Positions 31,807 to 42,402 of a DNA stretch of 64,000 nt are shown here, in pieces. Position 1 is the stretch's first letter. Each line of letters begins with the position of its first letter. This DNA is from Laburnicola sp. R22_1 (lineage: Eukaryota > Ascomycota > Dothideomycetes > Pleosporales > Didymosphaeriaceae). The stretch spans positions 868,001-932,000 of the forward strand of contig JACONQ010000014.1 in assembly GCA_014281115.1 (NCBI GenBank). The letters run 5' to 3'. The notes beneath the pieces are model-generated. The model had not been told where the DNA came from and made no database searches. It saw nothing but the letters and a program-made list of their open reading frames with translations. The position numbers and the translations under genes are program-made.

Positions 31807-33596
31807 AGCTAGCGTACAAGGATCCTGATCACCCGGTGTTTCTGATCACTCTACCAAAACGCGACACCTGCACAAAACGCGCGATATCTCAGCAACGCTG
31901 CTTATAATTGCCATTGACTACACATAGATTCAAGCGCTGCAGCTGCTGTAGCTATAGCAGCTGTTTCTGAGGTGCTTGATATAGTAGATCTACGTGGTTG
32001 GACTGCTGAAGCCTCAGCTGCGCGCATAGCCTCCCTAATACTCTCTACCTCTGCAAAGCGTTGATTTGGGTCTACTCGAACGCGCTTACGCTGACGCTGA
32101 GAGGTAGATATCTCTAGCTGCTGCTCAAGGCGTCTTTTCTCTGCTTCTAGGCCTGCAGCTCTAGTATTTGCAGCTGCTAGAGCCTTACCTGCTTTCTGTA
32201 GGAGCAGCCGGGTCGTACGACCTAGATTCTCAACGCTCTGGACGCTGCGCTGCGCTATATAGAGATCGTGAGGGCCCTGGGGAGTCGAGAGGAAGCTCTG
32301 GAGCTGCTGCTGAGGCTGCTGCTGACGTGTAGGCGTAGTAGGCCTCTGAGAGACCTGCGACGAGCTGAGCACGTGATTGATGTTGAATGGGCAGATACCA
32401 GATGCCTGCCAGCCAGCTCGAATCACACGCTCTGTGAAGCCTTCCTCCCTAGCTTGATGATAGCAGGTGATAAAGCGCTCCTTCTTGATAGGCGCAGCGT
32501 CGTCGAGTGATGCGAGCTCCTGGATCTGACGTCTGTAACTAGACTTGATTACAGAGAAAGGAGCAAGATCTAGAGGCTGTAGGACGTGTGAGGAGTGCGC
32601 AGGTAGGTATAAGAGCTCGATTCGATGCTGCTTGCAGAGCCAAAGGAAGTCTATATCAATATGGCTGCCGTGACCGTCGAGGATAAGAAGGCGGTACTGG
32701 CCATCACCTATAGCCGTCTCAGGTATGAATATACGCTGTAGCCACTCAACACCTATCGCTTTCGACGTCTATCCGTTCTCAGAGGTTGTATAGAGCCAGC
32801 TAGGCACGGATTTAGCTGGGAACCAGGTAGTCTGTAGGCTCTGGCCTTTGAAGATAACTGCGCAGCGTAGTTTCTGCCCTGTCGCCGATACGCACTCAAT
32901 TATAGAGACCCACTCGCGATTCTCTGGAGACCGAATGTAAGCCTTCTTTTTCTGACTACTAGAGAGTACTCTAGTGTTTGTACATACTCCTAGAGCAACG
33001 CCAGTCTCATCCATATTGTATGTATTCTCCGCCTGTATGTTGAGCCGCTGTCGAGTCTGCTCATAGCGCTCTAGGAACGCGCGCAACTGCTCTGGAGTCG
33101 CTGCATCAGCTCTCTGAGCCTCTAGCTTTCTGCCGACTACAGAGGCGATACGTGGCTGGCGCTTGATAAAGTGGTATAGCCAGTGCTTGCCAACAGGACG
33201 ATCGTCGCCGTTCATACGTAGGATTCGATTGGCCATTTCTCGCGCGCGAGCGTGTGAGGGAGGGCAGGCGCGCGCGTCTTCTTCAAGGATCCATTCTACT
33301 AGAAAGTCCTCCTGTCGAGGAGTTAATCGCTGCTGGTGCTGGTGACTGAGCGAGCTCGTTGTTACGCCACGGAGTCGCATCGATAGCGTAGACTGGGAGA
33401 TGCCGTACGCCTTTGCAGCTGCACGCTGACTTGTATAAAGACCTGCAGCGAAATCGCGAATAGCGGATTGTATAGCATGCTCGCGGGCGTCCATATTGAT
33501 GAGCGTTGTAGAGAGATATCGCGTGTTTTGTTCAGGTGTCGCGTTTTGATGGGGTGATCAGAAACACCGGGTGATCAGGATCCTTGTACGCTAGCT
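31807..33596 (-). mobile_element. Young pogo-like DNA transposon D, 1790 bp
   Basis: Perfect inverted terminal repeats of 43 bp, starting agctagcgtacaaggatcct, with similarity extending to about 84 bp (a second block around caaaacgcgacacctg). The TA duplication is at 31805-31806 and 33597-33598. The flanks rejoin to agtagttaagacccctt, the sequence present uninterrupted in the 5' LTR of G1 near 16700. It encodes a single transposase with one stop. Only 24 bp of G1 separates it from element C plus its duplication. Normal GC content among TA-rich relics marks it as recent. Confidence 0.96.
31902..33494 (-). pseudogene. Pogo-like DDE transposase, 530 codons with a single nonsense codon
   Basis: Cut-and-paste transposase. 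It starts at ATG 33494. Residues of about 1-60 form a psq-type helix-turn-helix (YTSQRAAAKAYGISQSTLS), followed by a Tc5-type DNA-binding domain to about 130 (MANRILRMNG, GKHWLYHFIKRQP). The DDE core has all three acidic residues: NMDETGV (about residue 163), LDGHGSH (about 275) and PLDLAPF (about 310). The C-terminal third is Gln- and Glu-rich (coiled-coil-like, EKRRLEQQLE). There is no zinc knuckle, unlike the Fot1 copies. One TAG at 32769-32771 (SENG then stop) interrupts the frame, where related transposases usually have Trp, so one G-to-A change explains it. No frameshift is seen. Confidence 0.95.
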
Positions 33597-33598
33597 TA

Positions 33599-33682
33599 AG
33601 ACCCCTTGCCCTTATTAAGACGCTCCTACCCAAGAACTAACCCTTAACCCTTTAGAACTAGCTACCCTAATTAGTCTTAACA
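33599..33682 (+). repeat. 3' LTR of G1, last piece
   Basis: Matches 16694-16778 of the 5' LTR and ends tcttaaca before the ctact duplication. Confidence 0.85.
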
Positions 33683-33773
33683 CTACTTTTATTAAAAAGA
33701 TAATAAGAATTTAATCTTTACTAGCAATCTTATCCTACTATAGACTTCTCCTCTATCTAACCCTTTTTACTAG

Positions 33774-34826
33774 GACAACGCCACTTAATAGGACAGCCTA
33801 CTTAAAAAGTAAGTCTATACCTACTAAAAGACTTACTTATTAAAAGCTAATTAGAGTGTTTCTAAGTAAATCTCTATCTAGCTTCCTAACCCTAGCCGTA
33901 ATAGACCTACGCAGAGTTATAACTATAGGAGCAGTATAGGCAATAGGACGCTTAACTATAGTTTAGTTATTATGCTTATAATCTAGTAGTGGCGTAACTA
34001 TAGTTTGCTGTATATATAGTGTATAAAGTTTGCCTACTTGTATAATATTAGGGACGCCTAGAATACTAAATCTTTATCTCTTTATCTATTATATCTAGCG
34101 ATATAATAACTTTCTAGCAACCTACTATTATGTCTAAATCTAATATCTATAGCAACACAGCTATTATTAAATTTAGTTAGGGTATAGACAACTAGCTAGG
34201 TAAAGTTAAAGATAATCTCTAGAGATTTAGCAACCTTATGCAACTAAAAAGATTATTAAAAAGGCTTCTAGAGCTTATCTTTAAGTACCCTATTAGTAAT
34301 ATCTTTAGGCTAATTTGCTACGCCTTATACCTCTAAATCCTAAAGTGTAAGACACTTTTTTAGTACCTAGATATTAGTAGAGATGTAGCCTTTATAACGT
34401 AATAATAGCATAATATAGAGATTATACTATAGAAGCTTAAAAATATAACTAATAATAAAGGTAATAAGAACTATAAGGATAAGGACTAGAGTAAAGGAGA
34501 AAAAGAGTTTATTATAATATATAAGACGCTAAAGGCGTAGTAGTAGTATAAGAAGCTTATTAAGGTAATAGTAATTATTTAGGCTACTATTAAGGTAGAG
34601 AACTATAAGTAATAAAGATAAGGGTAAGTAGTAGTAGTAGAAGTATAGAGGAGATAGGTAGTAGTAGCAAGATCCTAGGTAGTAGTATATAGCTTACTAG
34701 TTATAAGGAGAGATCTACTATATAGAGAGAGTTAGATAAAATAGTTAGGTTAGTTGCTATTATTATTGTTGTTACTATTATTATAGTAAAAAATATTATT
34801 AAAGAAATTATTAATTATATAACATA
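33774..34826 (+). other. TA-rich relic, possible start of an unknown coding region
   Basis: After 33773 the two G2 copies stop matching. From an ATG at 34130 (MSKSNIYSNTAIIKFS) the plus frame continues about 200 codons, broken only by TAA and TAG. It contains a Leu-rich stretch (QLKRLLKRLLELIFKYP), then a Lys-rich and a Gln/Val-rich part. The region may continue beyond the Tc1-like insertion at 34827-36940. I recognise no domain and cannot call it a gene with confidence. Confidence 0.35.
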
Positions 34827-36940
34827 TAGTAGGGTGACACAAAAAAGCGCCTAGTATAAAGATACCTTTTTAAAAGTTATATAACTAGGTGAGTTTTAAT
34901 ACTATGTAAATACAAAGTATACCGTTTTAAGGAGAAGGTTTAGGAGATTTAGTATAAAAGGTTAGTAAGAGCTTAGTAATCAGTGCTAACTAGAGGTATC
35001 TTAGTAAAGTTAAGGAAATTTTTCTTAAAACTTTGACCCTATATAACTTTGTTTTCTACGTAGATGAAATTCTATAACTTATATATATTATAGTTTAGTC
35101 TATAAGGACTATATAACTTAATTTTTATTATAGATTTATTCATAGAAATAATAATTATAAGGAAAAAGATAAAGATTAATTAATATTAAACAATTAGATA
35201 GAACTAGTAAATAATATATAACTAGTACTTAGTATACCATCCTTTAGCCTCTATAACGTCATTATAACGCTTAGGCAAAGATAGTATACAATAATCTATA
35301 GCCTCCTGTGGAATTAAATCCCACTCCTCTTGTATAGCTCTTTTAAAGGCTTCTACACTAGATTTACTAGTGCCAAAGCCTAAAGAAGCCCTATTTCTTT
35401 TCCTAGCCTATTTTTTAATAGACTCCAAACGTTTTCTATAGGATTTAAGTCTGGTGAATAGGGTGGATTCCCAAAAACAAAGACTTTATTCCTAGAAAAC
35501 CACCTTTTCACCTGTGAAGTTCCGTGGATCTTCGAATTATCCTGTTGAAACTTCCAGCCTAGTTATAATTAGTATAAAGAATAAGATTATAAAAATATAA
35601 TATATATATATATATTATATATATTAAAAGAAAAAAGAAAAAGAAGAAAAAGGTGTCCTTTACTTATCTCTTTTTAAAAGAGGTTTTAAGACAGGATTTA
35701 AACACTCCTGTATATATCTAGTGTTATTAAAGGTCCTAGTTTTAATAGGGTCCCTTAAAAACACTAGTTTAGAACGTCCTCCTATCCAAATACAGCCCCA
35801 GACTGAGATAGAAATATCTCGCGCTTTCAGTGAATTAGTACTAGCAAATAAAAAGATATAAAAAAAGTAAAATAACCTAATTATAGAGAAAAAAGGGCTC
35901 TATAATTCTAGAATATAAAAGAAATTAATAACTTACTAGTTGTTCGGTTCTTGCGCTATTCAGGCCTAATTTTCGATTTTCCCCTTTTTCTTATATATTC
36001 TTGCCTATTACCATGCCCCCTTTGGATAGTAGACTCGTCAGAAAATATAACTTTAGCAAAGTTAATATTTTCTAGCTCCTTAACTATCTCTTTAGCCCAG
36101 AATTCTCTTCTTTTAGCTCTTTCTTTAGTTAAATAGGCCTTTTTCTTAGAGACGTTAAAAGAATAGTCTTCTCCTTTTAAAACTCTCTGTAACGTCCTCT
36201 TAGTAAAGCCAAAACTATTCTCTTCTAATAGCCTCTTATTTGTCTTCTTAGGGCTTTTAGTTAAATCCCTATTAATAACTCTTTTCTCCCTAGAAGTAAC
36301 CTTAGTTGCTCTCCCCTGTTTTACCCCTTTTAATAAGTTATCTCCCTTATTTTTCTTATTAATACGTCTAATAGCAGTCTTAATAGATTGTAGAGGCTTA
36401 TTAAGGGTAGTAGCAATAGTAGAATTAGAAGTATTTGCTTTTAAGTAAAGAAACTTAACTTTCGAGTTTTGACAATTTTGGCTCCATTCGAGGAAATACA
36501 AAAGAGAAAATTTACTAGACAAAAGATATTATATTATACTATAATCACAGTAATAAATCACGTGATTTAATTAACTTTTAAAATCACCTAATTTTTTAAA
36601 CCTTAAATAATTTCTTAATTAAGTTATATAAGTACTCCAAAATTTTGCTTACGTAATCTACACTAGGCCTAGAATAGCTAGTAAAAATATTAGCCTAGTA
36701 GCATACTAAATAAAAAAGTCATAACGTATTAAAAATTGACTTTTTAGAAACACTAAGTTTAGAGATAGATACCTTAAGGACCCTGCTTAGTAAGCACGTA
36801 ACTAGTACCTCATCTCAATTTCCTATATTTCCTCTTTTAAACCGTATACTTTTTATTTACATAGTATTAAAACTCACTTAGTTATATAACTTTTAAAAAG
36901 GTATCTTTTTACTAGACGCTTTTTCTGTGTCACCCTACTA
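34827..36940 (-). mobile_element. Tc1/mariner-type transposon E, 2114 bp, with long inverted repeats
   Basis: The ends read tagtagggtgacac and its reverse complement, and the inverted similarity continues for well over 80 bp on each side (the blocks agatacctttttaaaagtta and gagttttaatactatgtaa occur at both ends). The TA duplication is at 34825-34826 and 36941-36942. It encodes a DD34E-type transposase relic on the minus strand. AT-rich, but with fewer stops than its neighbours. Confidence 0.9.
35222..36522 (-). pseudogene. Tc1-type DD34E transposase with a probable intron
   Basis: A 188-codon open start (MSSKFSLLYFLEWSQN) contains a paired helix-turn-helix region (TLNKPLQSIKTAIRRINK, SFGFTKRTLQRVL). 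The first catalytic Asp is in VIFSDEST. After a TAG at 35956 a likely intron spans 35824-35936: donor GTAAGT, branch-like TACTAAT and acceptor AG, which restore the frame into RDISISVWGCIW. A second interruption (about 35580-35665) precedes FQQDNSKIH and SPDLNPIENVW, which hold the second Asp and the Glu 34 residues apart. A one-base shift after SLLK is needed to read the end (KRYNDVIEAKGWYTKY, stop at 35222). The branch and splice signals argue for a once spliced gene. Now inactive. Confidence 0.82.
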
Positions 36941-36942
36941 TA

Positions 36943-39660
36943 GCTTTAGGAATAGGGTGGAAGCGGCTACTAGTAGAATAAGCTCTTTAATTCTAGTTAA
37001 GAAATATAGTAGAAATGTGTCTCTAAAAGTGCTAGACACAGAGTTCTAAAAGTCTTGTATATGCTTAATACGTATTGCAGTTACTATAGTTGTAATAATT
37101 CTAAGCGCTATTAAGAAGTATAAAAGTATTTGCTCTATAATTAATTGGCTTAGTTTTATTATAATAAAGAGTAGTGTAATAGCATAGATACACTTAGCTA
37201 GTAGGTTAACCCCTACTTATTACTTAGCTAGAAGCAACTAGATTATAATTCTTGTTGTACTTACTAGTATATATATATCTAGTTGTCTACTAGACTCTTA
37301 AGGGAAAGCATTGCGTATTAGGGATTATCTTCTATAATGCTTAAATAGGTTAACAAGAGCATAGTAGAAGAATTTTACTGCTAAGTAGTATTACTATCTA
37401 TATTATAATTATAGCTATAAGAGATATTTTCTAAGTATGAAACGTTCTAATTAGATAAGCAAGGCTAGAATAGAGATTTAGGCTAATACTAATGCTATTT
37501 AGCTAATAAGTGTAACTAGGAATATATACTAGGTAATCGTTTTAATCTCTTTAACTAATAAATAGTAGGTCTAGCGCCTAAACCTATAGACTAGTATAGT
37601 AATAAAGAAGGAATAAGTAATAATTTTGTACAGCTATTTAAAGGATTAGATCTACTACTAAGTATAGTAGAAAAGGCAATACTTATAATAGCAAGAGAGA
37701 CTATATAATCTGCGTAACCTAGTTTAATTATAGGGGCTATACATAGGATAACTCTAACTATATAGAGGAGAAGGGCAAGAGCAAAGATTAGGATGCAGAT
37801 GGCTAGAGTAGTAGGACTAAGGTTGTTGTCTATAGGAGGAGTGTATTAATCCATAGTTATAACTAGCGCTAAAGTAGTAGTAAATTACTATGCTATAGAG
37901 AAGGAGAGAAGAAGATATTAGTAAATAGGCACAAAGTAGCTTTTATAAAGCTTTTTTTAGATTATTTATATAGGATCTTGTGGCAAAAGAAATAGGGGTG
38001 ACCCTATAGCTAGAGGATTTTACCACTTCTTAGCGGACGTAAATAGTAGTTATAAACTAATTTAATAAGTGGCTATATTTTGACTATAAGAAACTTTCTA
38101 GCGTAAGGAGTATAATTCGCTAGTTAGGAGTGCCTATTAGTATAAACTATACGCTACAAATTATAGTTAGTTTTATAGGAAATTATATATATAGCTAGGT
38201 ATTTTCCTTACCTTACTTTGCACTCTTTTGCTTAACCGCTAGCTATTTAAATATAAAATCCTACTAATAATTATAGCTAAATAGGTAGTAGTAGTGATTA
38301 GAGACTAGGTAACTATATAATTATTTTAGCCTAAGGCCCTTTATATACTTACGTTTGGGTAGAGCACACTATAAGGGGAGCTTAGTCCTAGATCTAATTA
38401 AGTTGCGACCCTTAATATCTATTTCCCTTATAAACCGCACGTTATAGTCTATTTATGGCAACCTTAATTTAAATAGAGAATATAAGTTTTTTAGCATAGT
38501 TTTGTATTAAGTTATCCTTTCTAAAACGTAGGAGGTATAGTAAAAAGTATTATAATAAAAATGCATTTGCGAAATAACTATAGACCGTTTAATATTGCTT
38601 CTAATTCTGTGTTAGATTTAATTATATCTTAAGCGCTTATATAACCTGCGTAGATATAAATCTTTTAGTAAATTACCTACAGATAATAAAATAGACGTGC
38701 AAAGTTATTATATATTAGCTAGGCTAATAATAACTTCTAAGTATTAGAGGGAGGTTATAAGGCCCTAATAAGGCTATTCTACGAAAATCTAAATAAAAAA
38801 GAATTAACGCTGTAGAAAACAATAGCTAATAAACAAATTATGCTACTTGCATAGCTAAATAAGCTAGGCGTTTTCTAGCCTACTAGCGTCTATTAGATAG
38901 AGCCTCTTAAATTAAGTTTATAATTTAGGAAATGGTACTGTAGCACTAGGATCTCTTGCGCCTAAGTTAGATTTGCGGGACCCTATAAGTGGCATGTAAG
39001 ATATCTAGAAATATAGGGAACGCGTAAGGGGCACATTAGCTAATGCGTCGCTAGGCTTATCTATGAGTAGGTTAGGCAGGAAGCTAGCTATAGAATATAT
39101 TACACTTTTGAAAAAGCCTATATAAAGCTTATTGCGCACTTTTATCTACTATATATATATAGAAGCTACTCTCTATTTAGTGTTATAATTAAGTTTAGCA
39201 ACTAATATGTGCTAATATATTATATATGTGCGCAGGGGGCGCTACGTAAAAGAAAAATAACTGTGTGGCTAATGTAATGCGAAAAGCAGCTAGAGATATA
39301 AATTGCTTATACTTTAGCCTATTTAATAACTTATAAGGTTTTATAAGTATGCTTAATTAAAAATTTAACCCTCTTCCCCTATAAGCTCTTAGACTCCTAC
39401 TAGAAGCACAATGCGGGATTTTCTAGGGGAAGACTATATGGCACGCATTAATCTACTGCGTAGCACGTATTCCTAACTATATATAATAAGGGCTAAGTAA
39501 TATTTTAGTAAGTATTATTTACTAATAAAATACTATTATTATTGCTAACTTATATATAGCATTAAATTGACTATCTAGAAGTATAATAATAATAGCTTTT
39601 ATATTAAATAATATAATAGAAAAATAGAGCTCTCTATTTAGTAAGAACAAAAAGTATAAA
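36943..39660 (+). other. Long unclassified TA-rich relic, possibly coding
   Basis: The right flank of the Tc1-like element continues about 2.7 kb of degraded sequence. Plus-strand frames read for hundreds of codons if TAA and TAG are former Gln or Trp codons (for example QLEDFTTSQRTQIVVI near 38010, and NLRRYKSFSKLPTDNKIDVQ near 38650-38700). Around 38750-39300 two frames look equally plausible, so I cannot choose. No catalytic motif recognised. It may be an old transposon polyprotein split by E, or noise made readable by the stop substitution rule. Confidence 0.35.
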
Positions 39661-40796
39661 AAAATTTAATTACCTTTTCACGCTCTTTTTAATTACTAAG
39701 CAAGGGGCTCTACTTTTTATTATTTTATTTAAAATAAAAGCCTTTATTATTCTACTTTTAGGTAGATAATTTTATAATACATATATAATAATATAATTAC
39801 ACTAGCTTATATAATTATATAATAATTTTTTTAGTAATACTACTGTAAAACGCTTTTCTATATCTTTAATATTTTATAATTACCTTTTTACGCTCTTTTT
39901 AATTACTAAGTAGGGGCTCTTCTTTTTTTTATAGTATTTAGGATAAAAGCTTTTATTATTCTACTCCTAGATAGTTAATTTAACGCTATATATCTCTAAT
40001 AGTAAAAGAAATAATTACTATTATTATTATGTTTTTATTAGAAACTTCTTAGTTATAAAAAAACTACTATAATTATATAATATTAGAAAGAGGAATATTA
40101 TAGACCTTTTAGTATATAGTATAATAATATAAAAGAAAGCTATAAGTATACTAAAAATAAATTAAAAAGATAAAGTAGTAAAATAGTTTAGACTAGAGAC
40201 TATTTATTACTACGTATGGTTTTTTTATAACTAAGAGGTTTCTAATAAAAATATTATAATAATAGTAATTATTCCACCTACTATTATAAATATAGAAAAG
40301 TATTTTAAGATAGTTTTAGCACGTATAAATTAGTCTTTTATATTAGAAGTAGTTAATTACTAAATATAGTAAGAATTTAACTCTTGTTATTAATATCTTA
40401 AATATTTTCCTATATTTATAATAGTAGAACCCCTCCTAGGCAGAAGTATAAACTGCCTCCACTTATTAGTTTTTAAGTGGCCTTACTGTGTTTATTTACT
40501 ACGTTATTTTATTATATTACTAGCGCCTATATATTATTATATAATATTATATACGTGCTAAGTCCTAGGACTAGAGCGCGTTAAAGTTTTCTAACGTCTT
40601 CCCTAGCTTCTAAGATAACTAACCCTATAATAATAATACTTTACCTACCTATCTACCTACTATATTACTAGATAATTAACTTCTACCTTCTATCTTTTAC
40701 TACTACCTTACTAGATAATAGATTATCTCTACCTACTACCCTATTACCTAATAATTAACTACTTAAAGTCTCTAAATATACTACTACTATAGTTTT
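39661..40796. repeat. Cluster of short inverted and direct repeat fragments (R3-type ends)
   Basis: The block attaccttttcacgctctt with a following ttaattactaagcaagggg recurs at 39680, 39880, 16150 and, reversed, near 61430. A terminal motif, ttattagaaacttcttag, near 40040-40075 is repeated in reverse at 40215-40250 and 40797-40830. These are truncated copies of the R3 family lying head to head. No coding potential. Confidence 0.5.
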
Positions 40797-41184
40797 TTTG
40801 CAACTAAGGGGTTTCTAATAAAAATATTATAATAATAGTATCTCTTCTACTATTATATATATAGAAAAGCATTTTAAGACATTAATAAAAAGGGGTTAGC
40901 GGATTATAAGCAAGCTAAGCGAGCTTAGTAGACTTAGCGTGCCTACTCTAACTAAAAAAAATCTATATATAAAACTATACGTAAGGCTATATTACTACAC
41001 TATAGTTTAGAGTAGGGGAAAGAGAGGTATAAAATAGCACTAGCGCTGTAACTAGTATAACGCTATAACTATTATCTTCCTCTACTATTATCTCTAAAGA
41101 TTACTAGAAATAATAGTCATATTAGTAAGTTTGTGTTACTTATAAAATATATGCTAAGTAAAAGCTTATACACTATAGGTACAC
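40797..41184 (-). repeat. R3-family copy, minus orientation
   Basis: The reverse complement matches 56745-57105 almost throughout, ending in the same A-run after ccccttagttgc. Its other end is cut at 41184 by the LTR of copia H (ggtacac joined to tgttaaaac). Confidence 0.65.
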
Positions 41185-42048
41185 TGTTAAAACTATATTA
41201 GTAAGCAAAATAAATAATAAAATAACATGTTAGAATTTCGCTGTTATAATAAAAGATAAATAGATAAATAACTATAAGCTACCTAAAAATAAACTAAAAT
41301 AGTCGTTTCGACAATAAGTTACAATTAAAGCCAAAGTTAACTTTAAGTAACATATAAAAAGTTTACTAAAAGATAATTATAAGAAATCTAATATTATATG
41401 TATTAAATTACTTAAAACTAAAACTAAAATATAATATAAAACTAACCTAATAAATGTTATAAAATACGCTATCGTAATATAAATAAGCTCGTAATTAATT
41501 TTTCTAAATTAATAACTTTTGACAAACTTGTCGCAATTAAGCGCTTTAACAATTTTAAGCAATTGCTAAAAAGAATATACTAAACAAGGCAATATTATAT
41601 ATATTAAATTACTTATTACTAAAAAACAAAATATAATATATAAAAGACTTATTTTATAATATAAAATATATTAGCGTATAATAAACTAAGGAGTAATAAA
41701 TTATTCTAAAGTAAGGCGTTTATTATTAACGTTATAACTAAGTAATAGTAAAATAAAGTTTATAATAGCTCGTATATAAAACACTAGTTTATATATAATA
41801 GCTTATATATAAAATACTAGTCTATATATAAAATAATAGCTCGTATATAAAACACTATTATATATAAAATACTAGTTTAAATATTAGTTTAAAACACTAA
41901 TACGTATAAAAGTTAAAGGCATAATTAAAGTATATAAAACTAAGTATTTATTAGTCTAAATTATTTTATATATAGATTGCTAGGTAGCTAGTTTATTAAA
42001 ATTAATTAACTAGTTTAATAATACTAACTTAATTACTACTTTTTATAA
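41185..42048 (+). repeat. 5' LTR of copia H
   Basis: Matches 45231-46057, but AT-richer (for example gtatataaaacactag in place of gcatataaaacactag), with extra units of an internal short repeat near 41770-41880. Confidence 0.83.
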
Positions 42049-42050
42049 GT

Positions 42051-42070
42051 TATGAGCCCGGCGCTCTAAC
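42051..42070 (+). other. Primer-binding site of copia H, complementary to a tRNA-Met anticodon arm
   Basis: tatgagcccggcgctctaac lies just inside the 5' LTR and is the only GC-rich stretch around. Its complement, gttagagcgccgggctcata, reads like the D-side and anticodon stem-loop of a tRNA with a CAT anticodon. Drosophila copia and yeast Ty5 are primed by a half tRNA-iMet in this way. Confidence 0.72.
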
Positions 42071-42402
42071 AATTTTATTATTTATTATTATCTACCTTTT
42101 AGCTTACTAAGCTATTCTCCTATTAATTTTTTCGATATATATCTAATTTTTCTTAGAATTTCTTTGAGATTCTGATTCTTTTATACTAGCTAGTCTAGTC
42201 CTTTTAGCTTACTAAGCTATCTTGGCAAAATCGATATTTTAACCAATACCTTATTTTTCTCAGAATTTTCTGAGCTCTTTTACTAGCTGGACTAGTTCAT
42301 TACCTTTTTAGGTAATTTCGCCAAGCCTTATTAATTTTTTAAGAAATACCTTATTTTTCTCAGATTTCTGAGCTCTTTTTTGGCCTATTAATCTTATTTA
42401 TA

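Larger units (their letters stand above)
16353..33682 (+). mobile_element. Ty3/gypsy element G1, nested in G2 and itself carrying four insertions
   Basis: LTRs start TATTAGGATCC and TATTAGAATCT (originally TG) and end TCTTAATA and TCTTAACA. The 5-bp duplication ctact is at 16348-16352 and 33683-33687, and G2 copy 2 shows the empty site. The 5' LTR is 16353-16778. The 3' LTR is 24868-25185 plus 31783-31806 plus 33599-33682, because elements C and D jumped into it. The interior encodes gag, protease, reverse transcriptase, RNase H, integrase and a chromodomain on the plus strand, plus a reverse-strand coiled-coil relic. Heavily mutated and inactive. Confidence 0.88.
4910..33773 (+). mobile_element. 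Ty3/gypsy-like element G2, copy 1, host of a multi-level nest
   Basis: The surviving G2 pieces are 4910-5504, 10645-10691, 12565-15440, 16277-16352 and 33688-33773; everything between is inserted DNA. This was worked out by comparison with G2 copy 2 (50883-55790, minus strand), which runs uninterrupted across the 15441-16268 and 16353-33682 sites. G2 carries an 84-bp tandem array, a gag region, a degraded zinc knuckle and a protease. No reverse transcriptase or integrase is visible before homology between the copies stops at 33773. Saturated with TAA and TAG stops, so old and inactive. The left boundary is approximate and no LTR pair is assigned. Confidence 0.75.

Noticed and set aside
36943..39660. 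Captain-type recombinase (Starship) or other cargo gene in the long relic
   Set aside because: I looked for tyrosine-recombinase motifs and found none. The sequence is too decayed to support any assignment.
42051..42070. Possible tRNA gene fragment
   Set aside because: Only the complement of one arm is present, right inside an LTR; a primer-binding site explains it better.
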